Source: Clostridia bacterium
GTDB lineage: Bacteria > Bacillota > Clostridia > Monoglobales > Monoglobaceae
Direction: 5' to 3'
DNA length: 34,593 bases
Assembly: GCA_900769795.1 (NCBI GenBank)
Contig: CAAGHZ010000040.1
Coordinates: forward strand, 1 to 34,593
The notes beneath the pieces were generated by a model. The model saw only the letters and a program-made list of their open reading frames with translations. It made no database searches and was not told the DNA's origin. Below, piece by piece: positions 1 through 6,617 of the stretch. Every line of letters starts with the position of its first letter. Positions within the stretch are counted from its first letter, which is position 1. The translations under genes were made by a program, and so were the position numbers.

Positions 1-8
1 GAAAATCT

Positions 9-333
9 GGGCAAAAACGGGGTGCTCAATCGTGAATATATTATAGAGGGGTAAAGTTTTTAAAAAAATTTCAAAAACTTTTGCATTTTTGCCATCAACG
101 ACATTTTATTAATGGGTAATAAAAATATTTTTCAACTTTTTTCCGAAAAAGTGAGCAAAATGAGTGTCATCCAGAGACTTATTATTAGTGAAGGGGTAAA
201 TTTTTTGAAAATTTTCGAAAAAGTGTGGCAAAATCGGGGTGCTCGATTGTGAATATATTATAAAGGGGTAAATTTTATAAAAAAATTCCAAAAAATTTTG
301 TGTTTTACGCTATAGCGGCACTTTATTAATAGG
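9..333. repeat. Imperfect direct-repeat array upstream of the recombinase genes
   Basis: Bases 9-116 recur at 226-333 with a constant offset of 217 bp: GGCAAAA, CGGGGTGCTC, GTGAATATATTATA, GGGGTAAA and TTTATTAAT all line up. A third, more diverged unit lies between them. GGGGTAAA occurs at 48, 193 and 265, with GGGTAA at 114, so the underlying period is about 72 bp. The array is AT-rich and has no credible gene. Inference: arm-type binding sites for the recombinases, or for the arm-domain protein at 669-893. Related elements such as Tn916 carry direct repeats bound by the integrase N-terminal domain. A degenerate satellite without function is the alternative. Confidence 0.7.
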
Positions 334-404
334 AGAAGTAATTTCTTCTCCCTTGGCATAGCGACGAATGTGCCAAAGAAAAATTGCTGTGTATCGTCGT
401 ACAC
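332..404 (+). promoter_or_regulatory. Three successive inverted repeats before the excisionase-like gene
   Basis: GGAGAAG(332-338)/CTTCTCC(345-351), TTGGCA(353-358)/TGCCAA(371-376) and GTGTA(389-393)/TACAC(400-404) follow one another directly. None is followed by a T-run, so they do not look like intrinsic terminators. They could fold in a leader RNA or act as operators for the HTH protein encoded next. The pairing is seen in the sequence; the function is inferred. Confidence 0.4.
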
Positions 405-437
405 GCAAATAAAAATTTGAAAAGGAGGATTTATTCG

Positions 438-638
438 ATGAAAACAAAAGAAACAGGAAAAGTTATAAGGCTTGCAGACTATGGTGATGTTTTAACACTT
501 AAACAGCTCAGCGAAATTCTTGGCGTGTGCGACAAAACCTGCAGAGGACTACTCAAAGCAGGAAAAATTGATCATCGTCGAATTGGCAAGCAATACAAAA
601 TCTACAAGGCAAGTTTAATTAAGTTTTTAGAAAACTAA
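438..638 (+). CDS. Excisionase-like helix-turn-helix protein
   Basis: A 66-residue basic protein with a MerR/excisionase-type HTH: residues around TLKQLSEILGVCDKTCRGLL form the two helices, followed by the GKIDHRRIGKQYKIYKASL wing typical of excisionase-family (HTH_17) DNA-binding proteins. The ATG at 438 is chosen over an upstream in-frame start at 384 because AAAGGAGG lies at 421-428, ten bases ahead. The gene heads a same-strand series with the arm-domain protein (30 bp downstream) and two tyrosine recombinases, which fits a directionality factor or regulator of the element. The HTH fold is fairly clear; the excisionase role is inferred from context. Confidence 0.75.
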   Translation: MKTKETGKVIRLADYGDVLTLKQLSEILGVCDKTCRGLLKAGKIDHRRIGKQYKIYKASLIKFLEN

Positions 639-668
639 TAATAAAATTTATACGAGGAGGCATTAATT

Positions 669-893
669 ATGTCAAAAGAAAAAACTTTAGTAGCAGGACA
701 AGTACGCGTAAAGGGCGGTAAGTATTATACCGTAATTAACCAAACTATCAATGGTGAACGAAAGGCCAAATGGGAAACAACCGGACTGGCTGCAGCTTGC
801 GGTAACAAAAAGAAAGCTTTATCTCTTCTCAGGGATAGAGTGCGAAACTTTGTTTCCATGGGTTCAGTCGATTCCCATGCAACTGTAAGCTAA
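669..893 (+). CDS. Stand-alone integrase arm-binding domain protein
   Basis: The 74-residue product aligns over its whole length with the first ~75 residues of the recombinase encoded immediately downstream: GKYYTVIN, INGERKAKWETTGL and GNKKKA correspond to GKYYTVIN, INGKRKPKWEKTGL and GNKKKA. This is the small three-stranded AP2-like arm-DNA-binding domain of Tn916-type integrases. No core-binding or catalytic domain follows: a TAA ends it, and 27 bp later the next gene starts. It has its own GAGGAGG ribosome binding site. It may be a leftover of a tandem integrase duplication, or a functional competitor for arm sites. The DNA has diverged from its paralogue while the protein pattern and the RBS remain, which argues mildly for function. 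Confidence 0.75.
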   Translation: MSKEKTLVAGQVRVKGGKYYTVINQTINGERKAKWETTGLAAACGNKKKALSLLRDRVRNFVSMGSVDSHATVS

Positions 894-920
894 GTTTAAA
901 AGTCAAGGGAGGTACTGACT

Positions 921-2120
921 ATGTCAAAGAAAAATATTTTACCGTCAGGCCATTTGCGTGTAAAAGAGGGTAAGTATTATACCGTGATTAACTGTTATAT
1001 CAACGGCAAACGAAAGCCTAAATGGGAAAAGACGGGACTTACTACGGCACACGGAAATAAAAAGAAAGCAGAAGCTATTCTTCAGGAAAGAAGAAGGAAC
1101 TTTGTTGTCCCGGGGTCAGACATTCAGCTCGTGACTTCAACTGCTGATGAAGCTTCGCAAATGTTATTTGCAGATTTTTTAGTACAGTGGCTTGCGGTTA
1201 AGAAACATCAAATATCCGAAAGTACATACGATGGATACGAGAGCGTTGTAAATAATGTTATTGCTCCGTATTTCAAAGAAAAGGAAATAAAGCTTTGCGA
1301 ACTTAAGACAAGACACTTTCAGGAATTTTACAATCTGATGTTCAGTCTGGGCAAGTCATCGGGCACTGTAAGAATTTATCACGCGGTTATGCATGTGGCT
1401 TTGGAATATGCCAATCTAATGGATATTCTTCCGGGGAATCCTATGAAAAATGTTCAAAAACCCAAAATTGCAAAGCATGTTTATGTTACGCATGATTCGG
1501 AAGAGATGAATGAGGTTGTAAAGAAAGTAAGAGGAACATCGCTTGAAATCCCATTCTTACTCGCAGCATTTTATGGTATGCGACGTGGAGAGGTATGTGG
1601 AATGCGTTGGAACAAAATAGATTTTAAGTACAACACCATAACTGTTGACCATGTTATGACTATGATTAAGGGTGATAATGGTAAACGCCACCCGGTTCCC
1701 AAAGACTACCCCAAAAATAGTTCGAGTATCAGGACATTGCCTATGACAGATGCTTTAAGAGAAAGGCTCCTGGAGATAAGGGACGAGCAGAAACAATCCA
1801 GAAAGGATTTTGGCGACTGTTATGAAAATAAGTGGAAGGGATATCTTTGTGTGAGGCCCGACGGAAAGCTTATAACACCGGATTATGTTACAAAGAATTA
1901 TCCTGTGTTTTTGAAGAAGCATAACCTTACCAGAATATGCTTCCATAATGTCAGGCACTCTTGCGCTACATTGATGCAAAAAGAAAGAGTGGGAATCGAC
2001 TACATAAGCAAATTCCTTGGGCACAGCGACATTTCAACCACTGCTAATATTTACTGTCATATGGATATAGAAATGCTTGAAAAACCGGCAAATAAGATGG
2101 CTGAAATAATAGCACTTTAG
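921..2120 (+). CDS. Tyrosine recombinase/integrase, Tn916-like subfamily (copy 1)
   Basis: A 399-residue site-specific recombinase. Residues 1-60 form the arm-binding domain, about 80-180 the core-binding SAM-like domain (ADFLVQWLAVKKHQISESTYDGYES), and about 190-390 the catalytic domain. The catalytic set is visible: R221 in YGMRRGE, a candidate beta-hairpin lysine K265, H342 and R345 in FHNVRH, H368 in LGHSD and Y378 in ANIYCH. The usual HDLRH box reads HNVRH here, a mild deviation. The RBS GGGAGG lies nine bases before the ATG. It sits between the arm-domain fragment and a second recombinase of the same subfamily, and the set abuts a tRNA-Ser 3' end, which fits integration at a tRNA gene. 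Confidence 0.95.
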   Translation: MSKKNILPSGHLRVKEGKYYTVINCYINGKRKPKWEKTGLTTAHGNKKKAEAILQERRRNFVVPGSDIQLVTSTADEASQMLFADFLVQWLAVKKHQISESTYDGYESVVNNVIAPYFKEKEIKLCELKTRHFQEFYNLMFSLGKSSGTVRIYHAVMHVALEYANLMDILPGNPMKNVQKPKIAKHVYVTHDSEEMNEVVKKVRGTSLEIPFLLAAFYGMRRGEVCGMRWNKIDFKYNTITVDHVMTMIKGDNGKRHPVPKDYPKNSSSIRTLPMTDALRERLLEIRDEQKQSRKDFGDCYENKWKGYLCVRPDGKLITPDYVTKNYPVFLKKHNLTRICFHNVRHSCATLMQKERVGIDYISKFLGHSDISTTANIYCHMDIEMLEKPANKMAEIIAL

Positions 2121-2143
2121 AGCGATTCGTATTCAAAATATAC

Positions 2144-2179
2144 TTGAAGAGTTAACTATTTTATGGTATAATATAGTTA
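2144..2179 (+). promoter_or_regulatory. Sigma-A promoter of the second recombinase, with an inverted repeat over the -10 region
   Basis: TTGAAG (2144-2149), a 17-bp spacer and TATAAT (2167-2172) match a housekeeping promoter. A perfect 7-bp inverted repeat, TAACTAT (2153-2159) and ATAGTTA (2173-2179), brackets the -10 box and is well placed to be an operator. The second recombinase therefore probably has its own regulated transcription rather than only readthrough from the first. Confidence 0.65.
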
Positions 2180-2232
2180 GCATCAAGTGGGTACAGAATG
2201 TACGGCCGGCTACAGTTAAAGGAGGTTAAAAT

Positions 2233-3429
2233 ATGTCTGAAAACAGACAAGATGTAGCAGGTCACCTTCGAGAAAAGAAAGGTAGATTTTACATTGTACT
2301 CAATTACAAAGATAATAAAAATAATAGAAAAACAAAATGGATTTCAACAGGCCTGCCCGTTAAGGGTAACAAAAAAAGAGCAGAAAAGATGCTCTCTGAA
2401 GCAAAAAGAGATTTTGTAATTCCCGAAGAAAAGGTCAGCTTAATCGGTTCAACTGCAGCAGAATCCTCCAGAATGCTTTTTGCAGACTATATGGAGGAAT
2501 GGGTTGAAATGATTAAAGGTGATATACGCCTTACTACCTACTCAGGCTATAAAGAACATGTTTTTAATGTTATATCACCCTACTTCCGCAAAAAGGGTAT
2601 TGTAGTAAGTAATCTTACTGCAAAGGATATTCATGATTTTTATACCAATCAGAGGCTTAAGGGCAAAGCGGGAAGCACAATCAAGGCTTATCACGCAAAT
2701 ATTCATAAGGCACTTAAATATGCCGTTAAAATGGATATCATAGACAAGAATCCTATGGATAAGGTTGATGCTCCGAAAAAGGAACGATTTGTTGGTTGTG
2801 CGTACTCTCTGGACGAACTTAATGAACTTTTGGAAGTTTCAAAAGGTACAACACTTGAGCTCCCGGTATTGCTTGCAGGATTTTATGGCTTCAGACGAAG
2901 TGAGATATGCGGTCTGAGATGGAGTGCAATTGATTTTGAAAACAAAACTATCACAATCAATCACACGATATCAATGCCACGTATTGATGGAAAGACGCTG
3001 TTGATTGCCGAGGATAATGCAAAGACCAAAACAAGTCTTCGAACATTGCCTCTTTCTAAAACGGTAGAGGACAAGCTTCTGGAGAAAAAAACTGAGCAGG
3101 AGGAATACAGAAAGTATTTCCGCCGTTCCTACAACAAGAAGTGGAAGGACTACATATGTGTCAAGCCTAACGGCGACCTTATAACGCCAAACTACATCAC
3201 AAGCTTTTTCCCTAAATTTTTGGAAAGCAAAGGTCTTCGCAAAATACGTTTTCATGATTTGAGACATACTTGTGCGACGCTGATGCAGATGAATGACATT
3301 GGGCTTAATTACATTAAAGAGTATCTTGGCCACAGTGACATATCAACAACGGCGAATACATACTCTCATCTTGATTTAAAAGCGATGCAGAAACCTGTTG
3401 ATAAGATGGAATCCATTATTAAAATTTGA
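2233..3429 (+). CDS. Tyrosine recombinase/integrase, Tn916-like subfamily (copy 2)
   Basis: A 398-residue paralogue of the preceding recombinase with the same domain order: arm-binding residues 1-62, core-binding about 80-180, catalytic about 190-385. The catalytic set is intact: R221 in YGFRRSE, K264/K266 in AKTKTS, H341 and R344 in the canonical FHDLRH box, H367 in LGHSD and Y377 in ANTYSH. AAAGGAGG precedes the ATG. Its stop codon lies 46 bp from the 3' end of the tRNA-Ser on the opposite strand, the usual place for the integrase of a tRNA-targeting element. Two closely related intact recombinases side by side suggest division of labour or a recent duplication; the copies are clearly diverged at DNA level. 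Confidence 0.95.
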   Translation: MSENRQDVAGHLREKKGRFYIVLNYKDNKNNRKTKWISTGLPVKGNKKRAEKMLSEAKRDFVIPEEKVSLIGSTAAESSRMLFADYMEEWVEMIKGDIRLTTYSGYKEHVFNVISPYFRKKGIVVSNLTAKDIHDFYTNQRLKGKAGSTIKAYHANIHKALKYAVKMDIIDKNPMDKVDAPKKERFVGCAYSLDELNELLEVSKGTTLELPVLLAGFYGFRRSEICGLRWSAIDFENKTITINHTISMPRIDGKTLLIAEDNAKTKTSLRTLPLSKTVEDKLLEKKTEQEEYRKYFRRSYNKKWKDYICVKPNGDLITPNYITSFFPKFLESKGLRKIRFHDLRHTCATLMQMNDIGLNYIKEYLGHSDISTTANTYSHLDLKAMQKPVDKMESIIKI

Positions 3430-3430
3430 G

Positions 3431-3472
3431 GATTAAAAATGAAAATCGGAACAAGCGAAAGCTTGTTCCGAT
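3431..3472 (-). terminator. Intrinsic terminator of the tRNA-Ser transcript
   Basis: A perfect 12-bp stem (3445-3456 with 3461-3472) closes a 4-nt loop. Read on the minus strand it is followed by TTTC and then ATTTTTAATC, a usable U-tract. On the plus strand it has no T-run, so it mainly ends the tRNA transcript coming from the right. Confidence 0.8.
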
Positions 3473-3475
3473 GTA

Positions 3476-3567
3476 TGGCGGAGATGCAGAGATTTGAACT
3501 CTGGCGCCGGTGTTGCCGACCTACCGCATTTCGAGTGCGGACCCTTCAACCACTTGGGTACATCTCC
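3476..3567 (-). tRNA. tRNA-Ser (anticodon CGA), complete
   Basis: On the minus strand the gene reads 5' GGAGATG ... CATCTCC G CCA 3': a 7-bp acceptor stem, discriminator G and encoded CCA. The D-stem is CCC/GGG, the anticodon stem CCGCA/TGCGG around loop CTCGAAA (anticodon CGA, reading UCG), followed by a long class-II variable arm and T-arm CAGAG-TTCAAAT-CTCTG. It is 92 nt with CCA. No good promoter lies just upstream; the nearest strong one is at 3786-3814, ahead of a broken tRNA-Ser of the same anticodon. Its position flush against the recombinases suggests it came with the element. Confidence 0.95.
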
Positions 3568-3724
3568 GTATTAAGTTAATTTAAAAGCGGAAATCGCGAG
3601 CGAAATTCCGGAAATTGGGGAGAATTTTAGGGGAGAACTCCCATAAAAATCACACTTGGCAACCCCCTAAAACCCGCATAGCATCGGGCTTTTGAGGCTT
3701 TCGACTTTCTGATTCGGTGAGTTC
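3568..3724 (-). other. Spacer between the complete tRNA and the half tRNA
   Basis: This 157-bp stretch has no gene. Read on the minus strand it leaves the truncated tRNA at GAACTCACC, contains a second GTCGAAAG that resembles the anticodon-loop junction GACTCGAAAG, a weak CCCG/CGGG hairpin followed by TTTT (complement of about 3669-3688), and a GGGAG/CTCCC stem (3632-3643). If transcription starts at the promoter at 3786-3814, this spacer would lie in the precursor between the half tRNA and the complete one. The weak hairpin could attenuate that readthrough. Confidence 0.5.
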
Positions 3725-3764
3725 TTTCGAGTCATGTCCGTTATGACCACTTCGATACCACTCC
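3725..3764 (-). pseudogene. 5' half of a second tRNA-Ser (CGA), truncated at the anticodon loop
   Basis: On the minus strand from 3764: GGAGTGG acceptor strand, TA, a TCG...CGG D-arm containing AAGTGGTCATAA, anticodon-stem strand CATGA and loop CTCGAAA. The expected 3' strand TCATG, variable arm, T-arm and acceptor strand are absent; GAACTCACC follows instead. The sequence differs from the complete tRNA at 3476-3567 in the acceptor, D and anticodon stems, so it is not a duplicate of it. Only ACTCGAAA is shared around the anticodon. This looks like a host tRNA gene split by insertion in the anticodon loop, a known integration site for some tyrosine integrases. Confidence 0.8.
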
Positions 3765-3785
3765 GTGTATTTTATTGCCGAAAAA

Positions 3786-3814
3786 ATTATATCACACTTT
3801 TGGTAACATTTCAA
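3786..3814 (-). promoter_or_regulatory. Sigma-A promoter ahead of the half tRNA
   Basis: On the minus strand, TTGAAA (3809-3814), a 17-bp spacer (3792-3808) and TATAAT (3786-3791). The predicted start lies some 15 bases before the tRNA 5' end at 3764. It is a near-consensus promoter now driving only a truncated tRNA, unless transcription continues to the complete tRNA-Ser at 3567. Confidence 0.8.
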
Positions 3815-4171
3815 GAGTTTTTTGGTTTTGGAGCTTGCAAATGCGTCGATTTGATAATCTGCAAAAATTAGAACTTATAGGCGAAAAAAGTCAAGAAAAA
3901 TTTATCTTAGATTATGTAAACCTAAGTGTAACACAAAAGTTACATAAATGTCATAGGAACAAAAAGTAATAACAAATTTTCCACTTTTCGAAATGCCGAT
4001 TTTATAGTTATTAACAGACTTATACACATTTTCCACAGGTGGAGATGCGTGAAAAAAGATTTTCCACAAGAATTTGAGAGTTATCCACAGGCAACAGTTT
4101 TACGGCAAAAAACGACTGTTGTATATGTTACGAGAGGTTTACAATAATATTTTTAAATATAAAAAAATTTT
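3815..4171. other. Non-coding region with a cluster of DnaA-box-like sites and an AT-rich tract
   Basis: Five plus-strand sites related to TTATCCACA occur within 113 bp: TTTTCCACT (3977), TTATACACA (4020), TTTTCCACA (4029 and 4059) and one perfect TTATCCACA (4081). A very AT-rich stretch at about 4142-4176 follows and could unwind easily. An 8-bp inverted repeat TTATGTAA/TTACATAA (3912-3919, 3940-3947) with a nested TGTAAC/GTTACA lies to the left. There is no dnaA or dnaN in the window. Nearly all genes to the right are transcribed towards this site, which is the wrong way for a fork leaving it, so calling it oriC is not safe. Confidence 0.5.
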
Positions 4172-4205
4172 AAAAAGGAGAATATATCAGGTATTCTCCT
4201 TTTTT
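4172..4205. terminator. Bidirectional intrinsic terminator
   Basis: GGAGAATA (4177-4184) pairs with TATTCTCC (4192-4199), flanked by A-runs on the left and T-runs on the right. It serves the minus-strand peptidoglycan-binding operon ending at 4216. Confidence 0.85.
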
Positions 4206-4215
4206 GTTAGAAAAT

Positions 4216-4443
4216 TTACAATGGAAAGTTTTCAAAAATAAGCCGCCACGTTTCATAATCGACTATGCCTGTTTGAGGCAGGCCGAAGAATTCCTGTGCG
4301 GAGATTACTGCTTCTGTGGTTTCTGCACCAAAGAATCCGTCGGGATTAATCAGAGGCATTGTTTTTAAGGTCTGCCTTAAACTTCTGAGTGCCATTTGCA
4401 ATTCAAAAACATTTTGTTCGTTATCATATATAGATGTAGTCAT
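4216..4443 (-). CDS. Small single-domain peptidoglycan-binding protein
   Basis: A 75-residue protein that is essentially one PG_binding_1 domain (about residues 14-73): two helices, then DGFFGAETTEAVISAQEFFGLPQTGIVDYETW, the motif these domains use to hold cell-wall peptides. It has no signal peptide. AAGGAGG precedes the ATG. It lies 24 bp behind the larger SpoIID-like PG-binding protein and just before a terminator, so it is probably the last gene of a three-gene operon. It resembles the repeats of that larger protein and may be a detached fourth repeat. Export or spore deposition by association with its neighbours is inferred. Confidence 0.85.
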   Translation of the reverse strand: MTTSIYDNEQNVFELQMALRSLRQTLKTMPLINPDGFFGAETTEAVISAQEFFGLPQTGIVDYETWRLIFENFPL

Positions 4444-4467
4444 TTATATTCCTCCTTGGGTTTGTTG

Positions 4468-5877
4468 CTAATTAGGCATATTTTCAGATAGATTATATCC
4501 CGGATATTGTCCGAATGATTTCTCTTCGCTTTGGGAAAGAATTGAATATTGTTCTGCTATACTGTCCCACACAAGAGCGTTAACGAACCCTCTCTGCGGG
4601 AGGCCAAACAATCGTTCAAATTCCAGCACTGCGGTTTGTGTTTCGGGACCAAAATAGCCGGTAACCTCTATTGTCGGGATCTCGGGGTATGTTCTTGAAA
4701 TCAGCACAAGGAACTGTTGCAGAATGCGAACCGAATCTCCGCTTGAGCCAAGGGCGAGAATGGTCCCCGGATATGGCGCGCGCCCTCCCGATTTGAATTC
4801 CTCGGGAAGAGAGTTATATTTAGAGTTATATGAAGAAAATATTGAATTCCATGTTGTCTCGTCGACAACCCCTGTTTCGGGCAGGCCGACAGACTGTTGG
4901 AACGCTCTGACCGAGGCTGCGGTTGCAGGGCCAAAAATCCCATCCATATCTACAGAGGGAATAAAGTTATTAAACTCTGATATGAAGTTAAGATAATATT
5001 GGAGTACCTCTACCTCTCGACCTCGATCTCCTTCGCTGAGTGTATTTTTAAACTGGCTGCTAACAATGCCAAGGCTTAGTCTGTCAGAGTCTAATTCGGA
5101 AAGCCTTCGTACGCCATTGAAGATAAATATTATCTTGTACCAAGTGGCTTTGCCCACGATTCCGTCGGGAGTGAGATTGAAAATACGCTGAAATTCCTTT
5201 ACTGCATTTTCGGTCACCACATCAAAAATTCCGTCCGGATACGCTATTTTAGGAATCGCAGGATAATTCTTGCCTATGTGATTAAGTGAGATTTGCAATC
5301 TTTTAACAGAATCACCTATTGAGCCGATGCGCAGTGGAGTACCCGGATAACTTTCGGAAACATCTGCCACGGGTGCGTCTTCTACAAGTTGAATGTCTCC
5401 ATAATATGAAGACAATATCCGATAGGGGGTAAAACCTTCTTCTGCAAGGGAAACAGAGCCCCACTGAGATAGTCCGCCGGGGCAGGAAGAGTTTCTGCCA
5501 TCACAATATCTTGCAAAAAGTGGAGTTAAATCTCCCGGGCGAGTTATATAATCATTAAATAATTCATCTGCTATTTGGCTTATATTTTCAAAAATATCCC
5601 TACCATTTACAAAGGACTGATCAAACTGTGTTGAGTTTGTAATATCAAAATCATATCCCCTTGACGGATAATATTCTGTAAATATCCTGTTGAGGGCAAA
5701 GCTTATCTGGGCGAGCATATTCGCCCTGATTGCACTCTCTGGCCAATTTGGATAAACCTCACTTGACGACACGTTTTTTATGTAATCAGTAAAAGGAACG
5801 GTTACGTTTGGCGCGGTTGCATCATCCGGGGAGCCTAAATGAACGACTATATTTTCGGGTACAGTAAAAACAGGCAT
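4468..5877 (-). CDS. SpoIID-like domain protein with three peptidoglycan-binding domains
   Basis: A 469-residue protein. Residues 1-165 resemble the SpoIID/LytB-type domain found in clostridial PG-binding proteins: VTVPFTDYIKNVSSSEVYPNW, LNRIFTEYY, YCDGR, GLSQWGSVSLAEEG and ILSSYYG are the recognisable pieces. Three PG_binding_1 repeats follow at about 185-250, 283-348 and 376-444, each with a DGIFG- or GYFGPET-type turn and a TW- or VW-type end. There is no signal peptide at the N-terminus (MPVFTVPENIVVHL), which is odd for a wall-binding protein and would fit assembly onto a forespore from the mother cell. It is the middle gene of an operon with 5896-6396 and 4216-4443. SpoIID itself is a lytic transglycosylase; activity here is unproven. 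Confidence 0.85.
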   Translation of the reverse strand: MPVFTVPENIVVHLGSPDDATAPNVTVPFTDYIKNVSSSEVYPNWPESAIRANMLAQISFALNRIFTEYYPSRGYDFDITNSTQFDQSFVNGRDIFENISQIADELFNDYITRPGDLTPLFARYCDGRNSSCPGGLSQWGSVSLAEEGFTPYRILSSYYGDIQLVEDAPVADVSESYPGTPLRIGSIGDSVKRLQISLNHIGKNYPAIPKIAYPDGIFDVVTENAVKEFQRIFNLTPDGIVGKATWYKIIFIFNGVRRLSELDSDRLSLGIVSSQFKNTLSEGDRGREVEVLQYYLNFISEFNNFIPSVDMDGIFGPATAASVRAFQQSVGLPETGVVDETTWNSIFSSYNSKYNSLPEEFKSGGRAPYPGTILALGSSGDSVRILQQFLVLISRTYPEIPTIEVTGYFGPETQTAVLEFERLFGLPQRGFVNALVWDSIAEQYSILSQSEEKSFGQYPGYNLSENMPN

Positions 5878-5895
5878 AAAATCCCTCCAATTTAT

Positions 5896-6396
5896 TTACA
5901 TAGATAGTCTGTCACCTTCAAGTTGGTCTTCTTCAACCGGTTCGAGCGAGACAGGCAAAATTGATTCGATTCGGTCAAAAACTGCAACATTTAAAAGATT
6001 TTGTGTAAAATATCCCGGCGCCTCTATGCGCACGTTATATGTGGCGTAAGGCCTGATTGTGCCGGGAGTTTGAGAGTATAAATATGATGGCGCATCTAAT
6101 AAAATGTTACTTGTTCTGCCACTGTTATCTGTAACCCTATCGGCTATGACATTGCCGTTTGCAGAACTTACTGTAACTTTTGCTCCTTGAACGGGAATTG
6201 CCACGCCGGCGGTTGTTGCCTGAATAATTAGACTGCCCTGACCGTTTGCCGAATTCTCGGCAAGTGTGGTGTACGGACTATTATCAAATAGGGTGGAAGA
6301 TGAATCGATTGACGGTTCTGATTTTGCGGCGGAGTCTTCTAACGATTTATCAAGAGCGTTGTTTGAGTTTTCAAAATCTGTAGTCTTTTCTGTCAC
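5896..6396 (-). CDS. Carboxypeptidase-regulatory-like (Ig-fold) domain protein
   Basis: A 166-residue protein with an acidic, Ser/Asn-rich, probably disordered first ~50 residues, then a beta-sandwich of the carboxypeptidase regulatory-like type (about 53-150): GSLIIQATTAGVAIPVQGAKVTV, VTDNSGRTSNILLDAPS, and YNVRIEAPGYF. The C-terminus is acidic. It starts at a GTG behind AGGAGG, with no signal peptide. It is the first gene of the operon with the SpoIID-like PG-binding protein (18 bp gap). Such domains usually act as adhesion or carrier modules at surfaces. The exact function is unknown. The ~150 bp upstream contain a GCATATAAAAT that might be a sporulation-type -10, but the match is weak. 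Confidence 0.75.
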   Translation of the reverse strand: MTEKTTDFENSNNALDKSLEDSAAKSEPSIDSSSTLFDNSPYTTLAENSANGQGSLIIQATTAGVAIPVQGAKVTVSSANGNVIADRVTDNSGRTSNILLDAPSYLYSQTPGTIRPYATYNVRIEAPGYFTQNLLNVAVFDRIESILPVSLEPVEEDQLEGDRLSM

Positions 6397-6513
6397 TTTA
6401 CTATTCCTCCTCTTTTAAAACTTTCTATCCTACAGTATTTTATATGCGCGGACAAAATTTATGTGAATACACAAAGAGACATTGAAAAAATAATAACATT
6501 AAGGAATCAGTTT

Positions 6514-6574
6514 ATTTACAATTTGTAAACAATATTGCGAGAGAGTTGAAATATTTTTGAATTTATGGTAGAAT
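6514..6574 (+). promoter_or_regulatory. Sigma-A promoter with an upstream palindrome
   Basis: TTGAAA (6546-6551), a 17-bp spacer and TAGAAT (6569-6574) form a good housekeeping promoter for the SLH-M15 peptidase gene. A palindrome, TTTACAATTTGTAAA (6515-6529), lies 16 bp upstream of the -35 box and may be a regulator site for this gene or for the divergent operon. Confidence 0.65.
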
Positions 6575-6617
6575 AGAAATAATTTCTCAAACAAATATTA
6601 ATTTTGAGGTGAAATTT

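Noticed and set aside
384..437. Upstream extension of the excisionase-like gene
   Set aside because: It runs through an inverted repeat and the RBS; the ATG at 438 has a proper AAAGGAGG and gives the family-like N-terminus.
3775..3969. 64-codon plus-strand reading frame
   Set aside because: It lacks an RBS, starts at a TTG, lies over the tRNA promoter and has no recognisable domain.
3977..4089. Calling the DnaA-box cluster the chromosome origin
   Set aside because: No dnaA or dnaN nearby, and the long block of genes to the right is oriented against a fork leaving this site.
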